A stretch of 64,000 bases of DNA from assembly GCA_963719645.1 (NCBI GenBank), contig CAVRCT010000006.1:86465-150464 (forward strand). Direction: 5' to 3'. The notes beneath the pieces were generated by a model. The model saw only the letters and a list, made by a program, of their open reading frames with translations. It was not told the DNA's origin and made no database searches. Of this stretch, positions 8,383 to 17,882 are shown piece by piece (within the stretch, counting starts at the first letter, position 1; each line of letters opens with the position of its first letter). The position numbers were made by a program, and so were the translations under genes. The DNA is from CAVRCT01 sp963719645. Its GTDB lineage: Bacteria > Pseudomonadota > Gammaproteobacteria > DSM-16500.

Positions 8383-10890
8383 ATGTTAACGAATGCAAAT
8401 ACACTTAATGCTCAGCCTGAAGCGCATGAGCAACACCCAAATAAATTTTTTATTGCTTATTATTTCATCTCAAGCATTGGTATAGCCGCCATTTTTTACC
8501 GGCTTGGTACACTGTTAGGCGAACATGTTGGCAGGACTTTCCATCGGCTGACTCAGTTCAACGACTGGGCGATGTATTGTCTCAATGCTGACAAGCCTGC
8601 GCAAATAATGGGTTATTTATTTTCTGCATCTGCATTATTCCTTTATTATTTTGTCGCGCATTTGTTTTTTAATTCAGGGCTTCGTAGTGAACCTCTCTTG
8701 CAAAGTCGGTCTACCAAAGTAGAAAAAGGTATTTTGTTACTTTTAAATTTGAGTGCGGGCGTTTCAATTTTTATTTTCAATGATCTTAGTTATTGTGCAG
8801 GCGCATTGATTTTTTGGACTGCTATCCTTATTTTTCCATTTTTGAATCCACGCAGTTATCGTGTTTTGAGTTGGACGATACTTTGCCTGACTCTTTCATC
8901 ATTGGTTTTTTTAATTGTGCAGCCTTATCGTACCAGCTCGAATTTATTAGTTAGCAATGACTATATGGATATACCCGAATATACTCTAATGGCTAAACAT
9001 CAGTATATTGACAATATCCATTTTATTAACCAATACCGTATTGGCGGGTTGAAAAAATTTGATCCACGCGCATCTTCGGTTTTTCCTCAATTAGTTGCTG
9101 AGCATGATTATATTAAATTGACTTATACACCAGCCCTTTCGCAATACATGAAAGCGCATCGATTTGAATTCTCCTATGATAAAAATACGAAGGGAATTTT
9201 TGTGCATGAAAAATTTAAACTTGAACAGAAAAACTCACTTGATCAAGTAGTCCTGAAGGATGCTGAGAGTCGTTCAATCGAAAAATATTATAAATTTAAT
9301 AATTCACTCTCTAACCGAGCTTATTCGGAAACGGAAAGAGAGTTTATTAAAAAAAATACCTATGAGTTTTTTAACCAAACTATTGCAGGGCATTATTTTC
9401 ATCATCATCATGCCTTATTAGGCGCAATTAACGAATATAATTTAGGAAAATCGAGCACCAATATTTCTTATATCTATGGTTGGCTAAATACCGTGACGCT
9501 AGCGAAAATATTGAGCCATCATTCGATTGTTTCATTTGCAAATTACATTAAATTAACTTATCTGTTTTATCCCTTTTATTTTTTTCTGGTTGCACTTGTG
9601 GCGTTTATTTTATTTCGCAATATTTATTATGTTGCACCGATACTCGTTTTATACGCTGCTAGTCTGACCTTCATCAGTTTCGAATCGATTCATATTGCGC
9701 CGGGTTTTAATCCAATGCGCCATTTTTATGACATGCTTGTTTTGTTGGGTTGGTATGGGTACTTGTTTGCGAAACGAAGAAATCTGTTTTATTTTGTTGC
9801 GGCTGCATTTTGTAGCGTAATGGCATTTTTGGCAGACCGTGAATTTGGTCTGTTCATAGCATCAGGATTCTTTATCGCAAGTTTTATTAATTTTCACAAT
9901 CGACGAAAAATCAAATCAATTGAAATGCTTTTTTGGCTACTCGGTGCGTTGTCATTAGTGGCTGTTCCCTTTTTTATTAAAGTGGGCAAAAGCGCTAGTT
10001 TAATTTATTCATTGATCGGTGTTTCGACTCCTGGAATTGAGTTCAATGAGATGGGGGCCTTGCTCTGTTTGTTATGCGGAGGATATGCTTTTATATTTCT
10101 GAAGCGGTGGCAAGATAATCGCTGGAAGTTTGTGGCATTGTATTTGCTGATTTATGCACAGGCTGGATTGATTTACTATGTCTGGTATTCAGAGCCTGGG
10201 CATTTATTTGTTTTTGCGGCAACGTGGATTTTATTATTTGCTATTTTATTCCGCGAAATGTTTCATTATTCTTTTCTGGCTGCGAAACAACTACCCGTAC
10301 TGTGCCTCATCGCCATTTTTTCATTTAGCTTTATGTTTATACCCTCAGCGGTGACTTATTTCATTGCTCAAAGGACATTTTTAAGAGTGTTTAATGATCA
10401 CCGTACTTATTATTGGGATATGCCAACAGCTCAATTTGTTACAACCATGGATCCTGCGCCATTTAAAAATGCAATTGATTTAATTCATCATTATTCACAT
10501 GAAAATGGTATTTATATTATTTCAAAATACGATAACTTTTTACCGTTTCTTGCCGAACGCTATAGTGAAATGCCTTTTTTACAAATGGATTTATCCTTGG
10601 TCACTTCTAAGGAAGTGACAATGGCAGCGCAAACTATTTTAAAAAATCATCCAACTTATCTTTTTGTGGATTCCGATATTCAAAGTTCACGCTATGGAGA
10701 TTTAATTTGGCCAAATGACTCAATTAATGCGAAGATTCTAAATGTAAGTGCATTGAGCTATGGTCGATTCTTGGTTTTAAGAAATCTCACTAAAGTATTT
10801 GACCTAGTGAGTGCGCATTATCAGCCTATTGCTCGGGGTCAGTTGATTACTGTATATCGAGCAATAGACGACCAGAATGATTCTACTTAA
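8383..10890 (+). CDS. Large polytopic membrane protein, GT-C-like
   Basis: 835 aa. A first block of about four to five hydrophobic segments (to about residue 190) is followed by a loop of about 170 residues. A second block of about ten membrane segments and a soluble C-terminal region of about 170 residues complete it. The second half is paralogous to the partial protein ending at 1708 (shared YGWLNT, PGFNPMRH, REFGLF, IYIISKY, GQLITVY). The two paralogues flank the ThDP-cyclase operon. A GT-C-type glycosyltransferase or polymerase role in the inner membrane is inferred from topology and neighbours only. Start ATG has only a distant AAGGA. It converges on the next gene with a 4-nt overlap. 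Confidence 0.75.
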   Translation: MLTNANTLNAQPEAHEQHPNKFFIAYYFISSIGIAAIFYRLGTLLGEHVGRTFHRLTQFNDWAMYCLNADKPAQIMGYLFSASALFLYYFVAHLFFNSGLRSEPLLQSRSTKVEKGILLLLNLSAGVSIFIFNDLSYCAGALIFWTAILIFPFLNPRSYRVLSWTILCLTLSSLVFLIVQPYRTSSNLLVSNDYMDIPEYTLMAKHQYIDNIHFINQYRIGGLKKFDPRASSVFPQLVAEHDYIKLTYTPALSQYMKAHRFEFSYDKNTKGIFVHEKFKLEQKNSLDQVVLKDAESRSIEKYYKFNNSLSNRAYSETEREFIKKNTYEFFNQTIAGHYFHHHHALLGAINEYNLGKSSTNISYIYGWLNTVTLAKILSHHSIVSFANYIKLTYLFYPFYFFLVALVAFILFRNIYYVAPILVLYAASLTFISFESIHIAPGFNPMRHFYDMLVLLGWYGYLFAKRRNLFYFVAAAFCSVMAFLADREFGLFIASGFFIASFINFHNRRKIKSIEMLFWLLGALSLVAVPFFIKVGKSASLIYSLIGVSTPGIEFNEMGALLCLLCGGYAFIFLKRWQDNRWKFVALYLLIYAQAGLIYYVWYSEPGHLFVFAATWILLFAILFREMFHYSFLAAKQLPVLCLIAIFSFSFMFIPSAVTYFIAQRTFLRVFNDHRTYYWDMPTAQFVTTMDPAPFKNAIDLIHHYSHENGIYIISKYDNFLPFLAERYSEMPFLQMDLSLVTSKEVTMAAQTILKNHPTYLFVDSDIQSSRYGDLIWPNDSINAKILNVSALSYGRFLVLRNLTKVFDLVSAHYQPIARGQLITVYRAIDDQNDST

Positions 10891-11828
10891 AAATTGACTC
10901 TCTCTCGTTCAATTACTAGAGGTTTACGCCGTACCTGATTGAAAATGGCAAAAATGTATTCGCCAAGTACGCCAAGAAAAAATAGCTGTACACCGCTGAA
11001 AAAGAATAATGCAATAATCAGTGTTGGAATGCCAGAAGGGGCTTTGACAATACCAAATAGTGTCATTAAAAATACACAAATAGCGTACAATAAGCTGATC
11101 CCTGCTATCGCCATACCAATAAAGAGTGATGCACGTAGCGGTGCACTGCTGAAGCTTATTAATCCATTTAAACCTTGCTCAAACATGTTTACAAGACTGT
11201 TTTTGGATTTGCCGCATTTGCGCATGGCCCAGGTGTAGGGGATGCCAATAGATTTAAATCCGCAATCAAATGTCATTAGGCGCATGAAAGGACGGGCGTC
11301 ATCAATTTGTTTCATGGCGTTTAAAACGCATTTGTCAATTAATTGATAATCACCCACATTGACTGGGTAATTCACATAGGTCAATTTGCTTAACAAGCGA
11401 TAATAAATTTTTCTTGAAGCGGCGAGTAAGAAATTTTCTTCACGTTGCGCCCGGATGCCATATACAATTTCGAAGCCGCTTTCCCAGAGTTTGATAAATT
11501 CCGGAATGAGTTCTGGCGGATCTTGTAAATCAACAGGCATAAACAATAAAACCGCATCCCCTGTGGCGCTGGTAACACCGTTATAGGTATTTTTCAGAAT
11601 GCCAAAATTTCGTGAGTTGATAATGATTTTTACATTAAGATCATCTTTGGCGACAGATTTTAGTAAATCAACGGTTTTATCGGTTGATGCATTGTCGCAA
11701 AAAATATGTTCATAATTGTAATTGGGCAATTGAGTTTGAAATAATTGTTTAATTGCTTCATAACAAGTGAGAATGCCTTCTTCTTCATTGTAGCAGGGGG
11801 TGATAATGCTAATCGTTTTTTTACTCAT
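10887..11828 (-). CDS. Family 2 glycosyltransferase, GtrB/ArnC-like
   Basis: 313 aa from the ATG at 11828. It opens with ISIITPCYNEEEG, has DNASTDKT and the metal-binding DLQDPPE, and ends in two membrane helices and a basic tail (RRKPLVIERE). This is the layout of polyprenyl-phosphate glycosyltransferases such as GtrB and ArnC, which charge undecaprenyl phosphate on the cytoplasmic face for transfer outside by GT-C enzymes. Earlier in-frame starts exist. The chosen start has AGAGG upstream and overlaps the preceding gene by 8 nt, as expected in an operon. Several GT-C-like candidates lie nearby. Confidence 0.85.
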   Translation of the reverse strand: MSKKTISIITPCYNEEEGILTCYEAIKQLFQTQLPNYNYEHIFCDNASTDKTVDLLKSVAKDDLNVKIIINSRNFGILKNTYNGVTSATGDAVLLFMPVDLQDPPELIPEFIKLWESGFEIVYGIRAQREENFLLAASRKIYYRLLSKLTYVNYPVNVGDYQLIDKCVLNAMKQIDDARPFMRLMTFDCGFKSIGIPYTWAMRKCGKSKNSLVNMFEQGLNGLISFSSAPLRASLFIGMAIAGISLLYAICVFLMTLFGIVKAPSGIPTLIIALFFFSGVQLFFLGVLGEYIFAIFNQVRRKPLVIERERVNF

Positions 11829-12762
11829 ATATAACCTCTTTATATGATAATTGTTGTTCTGCGGCAGACCATAGTATAATTGCTTGCTCATACCAGTCCA
11901 TGGCATCTGTTGAATTGAATAATGAATGACATAAAGTTATCAGCAATGGAACTCGTTTGTCTAATGTATTTGATGACTGCTGGATATCGAAGGGATCCGA
12001 TAAATTGACAAATAGTTGCGAAGATTGAGTGTCAGTAAAGCCTTTCCCACTGATTTGGAATAAATTGTGAGAGGATCGAGTTGCAATCTCAATGGTGCAG
12101 TCTGGCAGTAGTGGGCCCGAAAAGTGCGCCTGCCAATTCTCGCTCTCATCGAATGTGCTGCCTGATAGCTCAGAAAACATAACTTGCTGGTAACCTAGCT
12201 CAGCTAATAAAGCAATGATATGAATGCCATAGAAGCGCAGGACGCTTCCACCTTCCGTGTGCGAGCGTTTCCAAGTAGTCAGCCCATGGCGAAAATGATG
12301 TGCCATAAAATGCCATTTGATAGATAACCGTGAGTCAATTGGTGAATGTTTTAGATGCGTTAATAAAATCTGTCCCCAAGGCGTCAGCCGAAAAAGATAG
12401 CCAATCCGATATTTTTTTTTGGCTTGTTTTAAGAGTTGAAATAAGAGCATAGCATCGGCTGGAGATTTAGCGAGGGGTTTTTCCAGTAACAAATAGTCAA
12501 TATTTTTTTTCGCTAAACAAAAAGGTAACCATTTATATTGTTGCGCAGGCTGTAATGAAAGTAATACACCAGAAGACGTATCGAGAGCAGTCTGCTCATC
12601 AGTCTGCCACTCAATGGCTTGATTAAATGAGGTCAGTTCGGGCCGAGAATGATAACGTGTTTTATAGCGTTCGGGTAAAACGATTTGTTGCCCGCATGTA
12701 ACCAATGCGGGCAAATAACCATATAAACCAAATCCAGAACCAAAAATAGCAAACCGACTCAT
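11821..12762 (-). CDS. Gfo/Idh/MocA-family oxidoreductase
   Basis: 313 aa. The N-terminal Rossmann motif FGSGFGLYG is followed by the family signature LLEKPLAKSPADA near residue 100 and a downstream alpha/beta domain. The start at 12762 is preferred because it overlaps the upstream stop as ATGA. A second in-frame ATG lies 15 nt earlier. The family oxidises or reduces sugars and NDP-sugars with NAD(P). Placed directly after a sugar C-methyltransferase, it could reduce the methylated 4-keto-sugar. That role is inferred from gene order. Confidence 0.75.
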   Translation of the reverse strand: MSRFAIFGSGFGLYGYLPALVTCGQQIVLPERYKTRYHSRPELTSFNQAIEWQTDEQTALDTSSGVLLSLQPAQQYKWLPFCLAKKNIDYLLLEKPLAKSPADAMLLFQLLKQAKKKYRIGYLFRLTPWGQILLTHLKHSPIDSRLSIKWHFMAHHFRHGLTTWKRSHTEGGSVLRFYGIHIIALLAELGYQQVMFSELSGSTFDESENWQAHFSGPLLPDCTIEIATRSSHNLFQISGKGFTDTQSSQLFVNLSDPFDIQQSSNTLDKRVPLLITLCHSLFNSTDAMDWYEQAIILWSAAEQQLSYKEVIYE

Positions 12763-14015
12763 ACTGGACTGGTGCATTCAATGACAAAATCTTCTGGCTC
12801 TAAAATGTCAATAATAGAACCTGTAAAACCCTGCTGAGTCATATAATTTTTTATTTCTTTCGAAATATGCCAAGCTAAATTGAGTAAGGGTTTTGTTTTG
12901 TTCGGCAGATCAAATAATGCTTCATCCGAGATAATTGGAATACGTGTGCCAGGAACATAATTTCCTATTTTAAGTGAGCCAGGTTTTTCGTAAACGGCGG
13001 AAATATGTTCATCTGTTAAATTTAATAATTTGATCAAAATAGCGCATCGACCAGGAAACGCTTTGGCTTGAATTTTGCCATATTGTTTCACATGATCGTC
13101 AATAAATTTTTTCTTCGCTTTTTGCCAGAGATGAACTTTATTCTGTAATTCAACAAAAGCTTGATAAAAGTGCGTTTCTTGTTTTTGTACGGCGGATAAG
13201 TCAGGCAGTTTGTTTAATTTAACCTGAGCCGAATCTGCTAAAAAGACTCTGATGTTGCCGCCGTAACGCGCGGGGAATTCAACGTCAACTAATGAGACAC
13301 CCAACGATTTTGCAATATAGGCAAAAGAGGTATAGCTATAAGTACGCGGATGCTCATGATAGAAAGTGTCAAATTGGTTGTCTTTTAAGACGGAGCCAAG
13401 ATAATGATTTTCAATCACAATGACTGTGCTGGGTGACATCAATGCTTTTAACGCAGAGAGGACGTCCGATAAATTTTCAATATGGGCAAACACGTTGGTA
13501 AAGGTAATGATATCGGGGCAACCGTGGTTTTTAACAATATCTTTCGCAAGTTCAGGTGAAAGAAAATCATTGTAAACAATATGCCCGCATTCCTCTGCAT
13601 CACTGTAAGCAGAGGTTGGTTCTATACCAATGGTTGTGCAACCTTTCTTCTGAAAGAAAGAGAGCAAGCTTCCATCGTTGCAACCAATATCCAGAACGGT
13701 TTTGTTGGTTAACGAAGTTAAACGTGTTTCACACGCATCCACTAATGAAGACATTCCATTCAAGACATCTTGGGTAAATCTTGAGCGATAATGGTAGGAG
13801 TTGGGAAAGAGTTCGCGTTTAGGGACTTGGTAGCGCTGGTGTCCGGTGTAACATTGTTTGCAAAAGAGAATTTCAATGGGGTATTCTTGGCAAATTCTTG
13901 GATCGCCTAGAGGGACGAGGTCATCACAAAGAGGCTGTTTGCCCAAATTTAAAACGGGTTCTAATGCATGATTGCCGCAGACTTCGCAAGAATTAATTTC
14001 TGTTGTTTTTGTCAT
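12759..14015 (-). CDS. NDP-hexose C-methyltransferase, TylCIII-type
   Basis: 418 aa from ATG 14015 (an ATG 21 nt earlier is possible). The N-terminal zinc-type cysteine cluster has CEVCG and CKQCY. The SAM-binding domain has LDIGCNDGSLL, and a C-terminal Methyltransf_14-like domain includes GRCAILIKLLN. This three-part arrangement is that of C-methyltransferases that add a methyl group to a 4-keto-6-deoxy-hexose, giving a branched sugar. A TylCIII-like enzyme has been proposed for virenose synthesis in Coxiella. This is the first gene of a three-gene minus-strand set. It is not the housekeeping-type small SAM methyltransferase. Confidence 0.85.
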   Translation of the reverse strand: MTKTTEINSCEVCGNHALEPVLNLGKQPLCDDLVPLGDPRICQEYPIEILFCKQCYTGHQRYQVPKRELFPNSYHYRSRFTQDVLNGMSSLVDACETRLTSLTNKTVLDIGCNDGSLLSFFQKKGCTTIGIEPTSAYSDAEECGHIVYNDFLSPELAKDIVKNHGCPDIITFTNVFAHIENLSDVLSALKALMSPSTVIVIENHYLGSVLKDNQFDTFYHEHPRTYSYTSFAYIAKSLGVSLVDVEFPARYGGNIRVFLADSAQVKLNKLPDLSAVQKQETHFYQAFVELQNKVHLWQKAKKKFIDDHVKQYGKIQAKAFPGRCAILIKLLNLTDEHISAVYEKPGSLKIGNYVPGTRIPIISDEALFDLPNKTKPLLNLAWHISKEIKNYMTQQGFTGSIIDILEPEDFVIECTSPV

Positions 14016-14228
14016 TCCTTTCCCACCATTATCCAAGTCAATAAAATATCCGGCATGTTAGCCCATAATAGGGTAATTTTCCAGATATAAAATTTGCTTT
14101 CAGCAAGCCTCTCGACGGTGTGTATGAGTATATTATTTTATCCAAATCCTTCTTTGGATTGGTATATCCCAGAAAAGCTTTTTATGATATATCTACCGAT
14201 CCCAAAAAATGCAGCGATGGATTCAATC

Positions 14229-15881
14229 ATGTTGATGAAGAAAATTTTACAGGGTAGTTTTCAAACACTGTTATTCAGTGCAAGTCTTGTACTGATGTAT
14301 TTTTTTATCAAACTGATTTGTACTCTTTACTACTTACCCATTTATCCAGATGAAATTGCGATCCGTCTTTGGTTATCTAGAGCGGTATTTGATTTTCCTT
14401 TTCATGTCAATGTGATGCCATCCGGCGCAAATTATTTGTTACCAATGCCGGGCATTTGGTATCTACCCGGTTTTATTGAATGGCTTTTGCATGGAATGAT
14501 TACCAGTCTACAAACATTAAGAATTGTTGGCATCGTCATCTATCTCTTCATGATTGCTTTACTTGCACGGATTTTAATTCAAGACGTGCAGAAATCATTT
14601 GTTTTTAAAACATACGTAGGTTTCGGTAGCGTAATAGCGCTTTTTTCTCTGGGTGTTTTACCTACATTTTTTGTGACCAACCGGCCAGAACAAATTCTGT
14701 TGGTTTGTTTGATTTTTTTATTCATGATGGAAAGAAAAGTTCGCACTCATCCAGACCAAGAAGCGTCGCTCCCAATTATTTTAGGTTTTTTAGTTTGTGT
14801 TTCTTTGATGCTTTACGTGCATCCCAAAGCATTTTATTTAGCGCCACTCTTTTTCTTTATTGGGTTACGTTTTGTCTTGAATTCGCCCAAACGAATTTTA
14901 CCCTACCTAGTCTTTGCTTTCCTGGGAATTTTAATGGTGGGTAATTTGTTCGAATGGAAGAGTGAGCTGCATTATGATCCAATCGTAAAACAATATATGG
15001 ATAGCTTTAATATCAATCCCGGTGATTTTTTGACGCATCGGATGAAATTTTTAACTGAGCTACATAGCAGCATAATAGATACGGGTAAATTATTCACGAA
15101 ACTTGGCTATCAAGTCCATACGGATATTGATTATCTTCCTCCCTTGGCATTAACTCAACATGATATCGAAATGAATACACTGTTGAATCTGAATTGTGCC
15201 GCGTTATTTTTTGTTTTGTTAGGTTATTTAGCATACCGGTTTATTATGGATTGTTTGCGAGGCAAATTTTTGTCGCCATATTTGCTTTTTTTATCAGTCA
15301 TGACCGTTATCCTGAGCGGCAGTTTATTGAATCTAACAAAAACGTGGTATGACGTTGGTTATTTTTGGGCGGTCATGATGGTTATTGGCGTTTTTTCTCT
15401 GACGGATCGTATGAATGCCATGTGTAAAAGTGTCTTAGGTAGCCTATTCATTTTATATTTGATGACCACCGCAGTGCTTTCAATCATCTTTTTTCAATTA
15501 AATTATAATGATCTCTTGTTGCAAGGTTATTCAGGCCCTAGTGTTTCATTAGTTAATTTTAATTATAATGACTATAAAAAAGAAGCGAAACTGGTTGCTA
15601 GAAGCTGTTTGAGCAATACAAAGCGAAACCATGGGATAGTGCTAGATGATTTTACCTATCTTTATTTCAAAAAATTTAAAGATCCCATGTTGATTACTTA
15701 TGTAAATAATCACACCGATTCGAATAAATTTCCGGTTTTAATTAAAGAGCATAAGTTGACTGCCGTTATCATACGTTGTGCGATTGCATCGATTATTCCC
15801 AATGCAAATCCACAAAGTATTCTGCACTTTAAGGATATGTGCTGTTATCCACAAAATAAAATATCAGAGCTTGTAGGCTAG
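14229..15881 (+). CDS. Polytopic membrane protein, GT-C/GT39-like
   Basis: About 550 aa. After the first helix a periplasmic loop carries YPDEIAIRLW, an acidic motif in the position used by GT-C mannosyl/arabinosyl-transferases. Roughly ten more helices and a soluble tail of about 120 residues follow (FDDFTYLYFKKF-like region, HFKDMCCYPQNK near the end). The start is uncertain: in-frame TTG 14094 and ATGs at 14124, 14184 and 14217 also exist, none with a strong ribosome site. ATG 14229 has GATGGA 7 nt upstream. The C-terminal third is duplicated as a truncated copy at 20125-20742. Confidence 0.7.
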   Translation: MLMKKILQGSFQTLLFSASLVLMYFFIKLICTLYYLPIYPDEIAIRLWLSRAVFDFPFHVNVMPSGANYLLPMPGIWYLPGFIEWLLHGMITSLQTLRIVGIVIYLFMIALLARILIQDVQKSFVFKTYVGFGSVIALFSLGVLPTFFVTNRPEQILLVCLIFLFMMERKVRTHPDQEASLPIILGFLVCVSLMLYVHPKAFYLAPLFFFIGLRFVLNSPKRILPYLVFAFLGILMVGNLFEWKSELHYDPIVKQYMDSFNINPGDFLTHRMKFLTELHSSIIDTGKLFTKLGYQVHTDIDYLPPLALTQHDIEMNTLLNLNCAALFFVLLGYLAYRFIMDCLRGKFLSPYLLFLSVMTVILSGSLLNLTKTWYDVGYFWAVMMVIGVFSLTDRMNAMCKSVLGSLFILYLMTTAVLSIIFFQLNYNDLLLQGYSGPSVSLVNFNYNDYKKEAKLVARSCLSNTKRNHGIVLDDFTYLYFKKFKDPMLITYVNNHTDSNKFPVLIKEHKLTAVIIRCAIASIIPNANPQSILHFKDMCCYPQNKISELVG

Positions 15882-15895
15882 AAAAGGATTTTCTT

Positions 15896-17755
15896 GTGTT
15901 AATGATGTTATTTCACTTTGTTGCTATCTATGCGATTTTACATTTTATAGGGATCGGGTTTGCGCGTAAGCTGGTTTCAGAAAATTTGCAAGCAGCTATC
16001 GCACCGCTGATTGGTTATTGCATCATCAGTGTATTCGTAGTCTACTTTTTAGCATTTGAGTGGGATCGTCATTATTTAGTGTATGGTTGTTTGTTGGTAA
16101 TGTTTTTTTCATGTTGTTTTGAGCTGACATTTTATTTCAAAAATTCATACCGAATTAAATTTTTTCCGTACCTGCCAGCTATCTTAATGCTGCTCGTGAG
16201 TGCTATTTTAAAAAACTATTCACATCAAAAAATGTATCATTCAGTTAATACGGATATTGTTGGCTATCTGGCCAGCGCAGACTGTTTAAATGATTTTAAT
16301 TATTATCTCAGTAGTTTGAGTGATTTTCGTATTCCCTATGCATATGAAATGTTGCATACTGCAAAGCGTTGGGGTTTTCCAGGCACATTGAGTCTGTTAT
16401 CTAAGTTAATTCATCAACCGACTTATGCGTTAATCTTCCCGCTCGTCATAATCGTGCTCTTTAGTGGCGCTTGGACAACTGTCATATCGTTTAATAATCA
16501 CTACAAAAAATTTACGCCATTTCTTTGTCAAATTACTATCACGTTTATTTGTCTCAATCCTTGTATTCTTTATCTGATTTATGAAGCGTTTTATCCGAAT
16601 ATCATTGGATTGTGTTTGCTTTCGGTGGTTATGACGCTATTAATTCAGAGGCACTTTGGTAAAAAGGAGCTGATTCTAGGTTCCCTATTTGCTGCGACAC
16701 TCATTGCTACTTACAGTGAAGTTTTTTCATTATTAGGATTAGTTGTTGCAGGGTATATCGTGATTGATATTCTAATAACCAGAAAGTTTTTTGATCGAGA
16801 TCATTTGTTGGAAATTGCCATGTTGTTTTCGGGCGTTTTGCTGGTTTTTCCATTGAGTTTCAAGTTAATTCATTTTGTAGGGAATAATATTAATAATTTA
16901 AATAATTTGGGCTATCCTCAGCCTGCTTTTTTGTTGCCATCCGATTTTCTGGGGTTCACTAATATCTATAGCGACTATACTGATTATACTTATATTACGA
17001 TTCATGCAATAGGCAGATCTATCATTTCGATGTTTTGGACAATGGTTGTATCAATTTGGGTTATGTACGAAGTTGGAAAGCAATATAAAGAAAATTTATT
17101 GCTTGTATTATTGATTGGCTGTTGTGGTATTTATTTGTTTAACATTTTCATCGTAAATTATGGCCCTGTAAATTATATCTACGACAAGATTGTCATGCTT
17201 TTTTCAATGATTTTTATCTGTTATTTTTTTATGTCGCTGGATAATTATAAAATTAAAATTGCACTATCAATGAGTTGTTTGTGTCTTTCCTTGAGTTTTT
17301 TTCTTGCTGATTCCAATTTGGTGTTTCGTGGTTCGTTTAATATGCCAGCTCTTGTAAGTGTAGGAGAGAAATTTAAAAATCAGCCCGTGGCATTGTTAAC
17401 TAATGAGAGGGGTATGAGGAGTGGAATAATGATTCCTCAATTGCGATATGTTGATTTTGTTCATGATTATTTCTTGGATGCATATACGGAGGGGAAATTA
17501 TTAGATCAATTTGATCCCTATTTTTGTCATCCATTTGGTGATCGTTTTAATAAGGATACACCTATCTACCTTGTTATTAAAAAGGCGAGCTTTTTCAACA
17601 TAGCATCAATCATTACCAAGTATAAAAAAGATATTCTTTATGAAAATAAATTTTATCTGGTGATTAACACGCACACGAAAATAGGTGATATTTTTATTCC
17701 TGCGGAAAAATATGCGCCTGAAAAGCTTTTTGTTAAAACTGAGCCACAACCGTAA
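15896..17755 (+). CDS. Polytopic membrane protein of unknown function
   Basis: 619 aa from a GTG start with AAGGA 7 nt upstream; ATGs follow at 15902 and 15905. About a dozen hydrophobic helices are followed by a C-terminal soluble part (DPYFCHPFGDRF, FIPAEKYAPEK). A loop after the fourth helix contains NTDIVGYLASADCLND, an Asp-containing first-loop pattern compatible with GT-C enzymes. It starts 14 nt after the preceding membrane-protein gene, so the two are probably co-transcribed. No family assignment is secure. A role in O-chain or exopolysaccharide assembly is inferred from the neighbourhood. Confidence 0.7.
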   Translation: MLMMLFHFVAIYAILHFIGIGFARKLVSENLQAAIAPLIGYCIISVFVVYFLAFEWDRHYLVYGCLLVMFFSCCFELTFYFKNSYRIKFFPYLPAILMLLVSAILKNYSHQKMYHSVNTDIVGYLASADCLNDFNYYLSSLSDFRIPYAYEMLHTAKRWGFPGTLSLLSKLIHQPTYALIFPLVIIVLFSGAWTTVISFNNHYKKFTPFLCQITITFICLNPCILYLIYEAFYPNIIGLCLLSVVMTLLIQRHFGKKELILGSLFAATLIATYSEVFSLLGLVVAGYIVIDILITRKFFDRDHLLEIAMLFSGVLLVFPLSFKLIHFVGNNINNLNNLGYPQPAFLLPSDFLGFTNIYSDYTDYTYITIHAIGRSIISMFWTMVVSIWVMYEVGKQYKENLLLVLLIGCCGIYLFNIFIVNYGPVNYIYDKIVMLFSMIFICYFFMSLDNYKIKIALSMSCLCLSLSFFLADSNLVFRGSFNMPALVSVGEKFKNQPVALLTNERGMRSGIMIPQLRYVDFVHDYFLDAYTEGKLLDQFDPYFCHPFGDRFNKDTPIYLVIKKASFFNIASIITKYKKDILYENKFYLVINTHTKIGDIFIPAEKYAPEKLFVKTEPQP

Positions 17756-17818
17756 GGGAGTGATCATCTGCCAAGAGTTGACTCTTGGCGATATTAGAAT
17801 CACCGGAGATCGCTCCCT
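17755..17818. repeat. Inverted repeat between convergent genes
   Basis: AGGGAGTGATC (17755-17765) pairs with GATCGCTCCCT (17808-17818) at 10 of 11 positions and encloses a perfect palindrome CCAAGAGT-TG-ACTCTTGG (17771-17788). It lies between two convergent genes and could terminate transcription in both directions, but it has no U-tract. It may equally be a dispersed palindromic repeat. Confidence 0.45.
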
Positions 17819-17882
17819 GACGGTCGCGGCTCTGTTCAAAAATCACAACGCCAGTGTACACAAGAATTGTTTTATCAATGCA

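Noticed and set aside
11829..11906. N-terminal extension of the GtrB-like protein
   Set aside because: The extra residues lie inside the upstream coding region, lack family similarity and have no ribosome site, whereas ATG 11828 has AGAGG.
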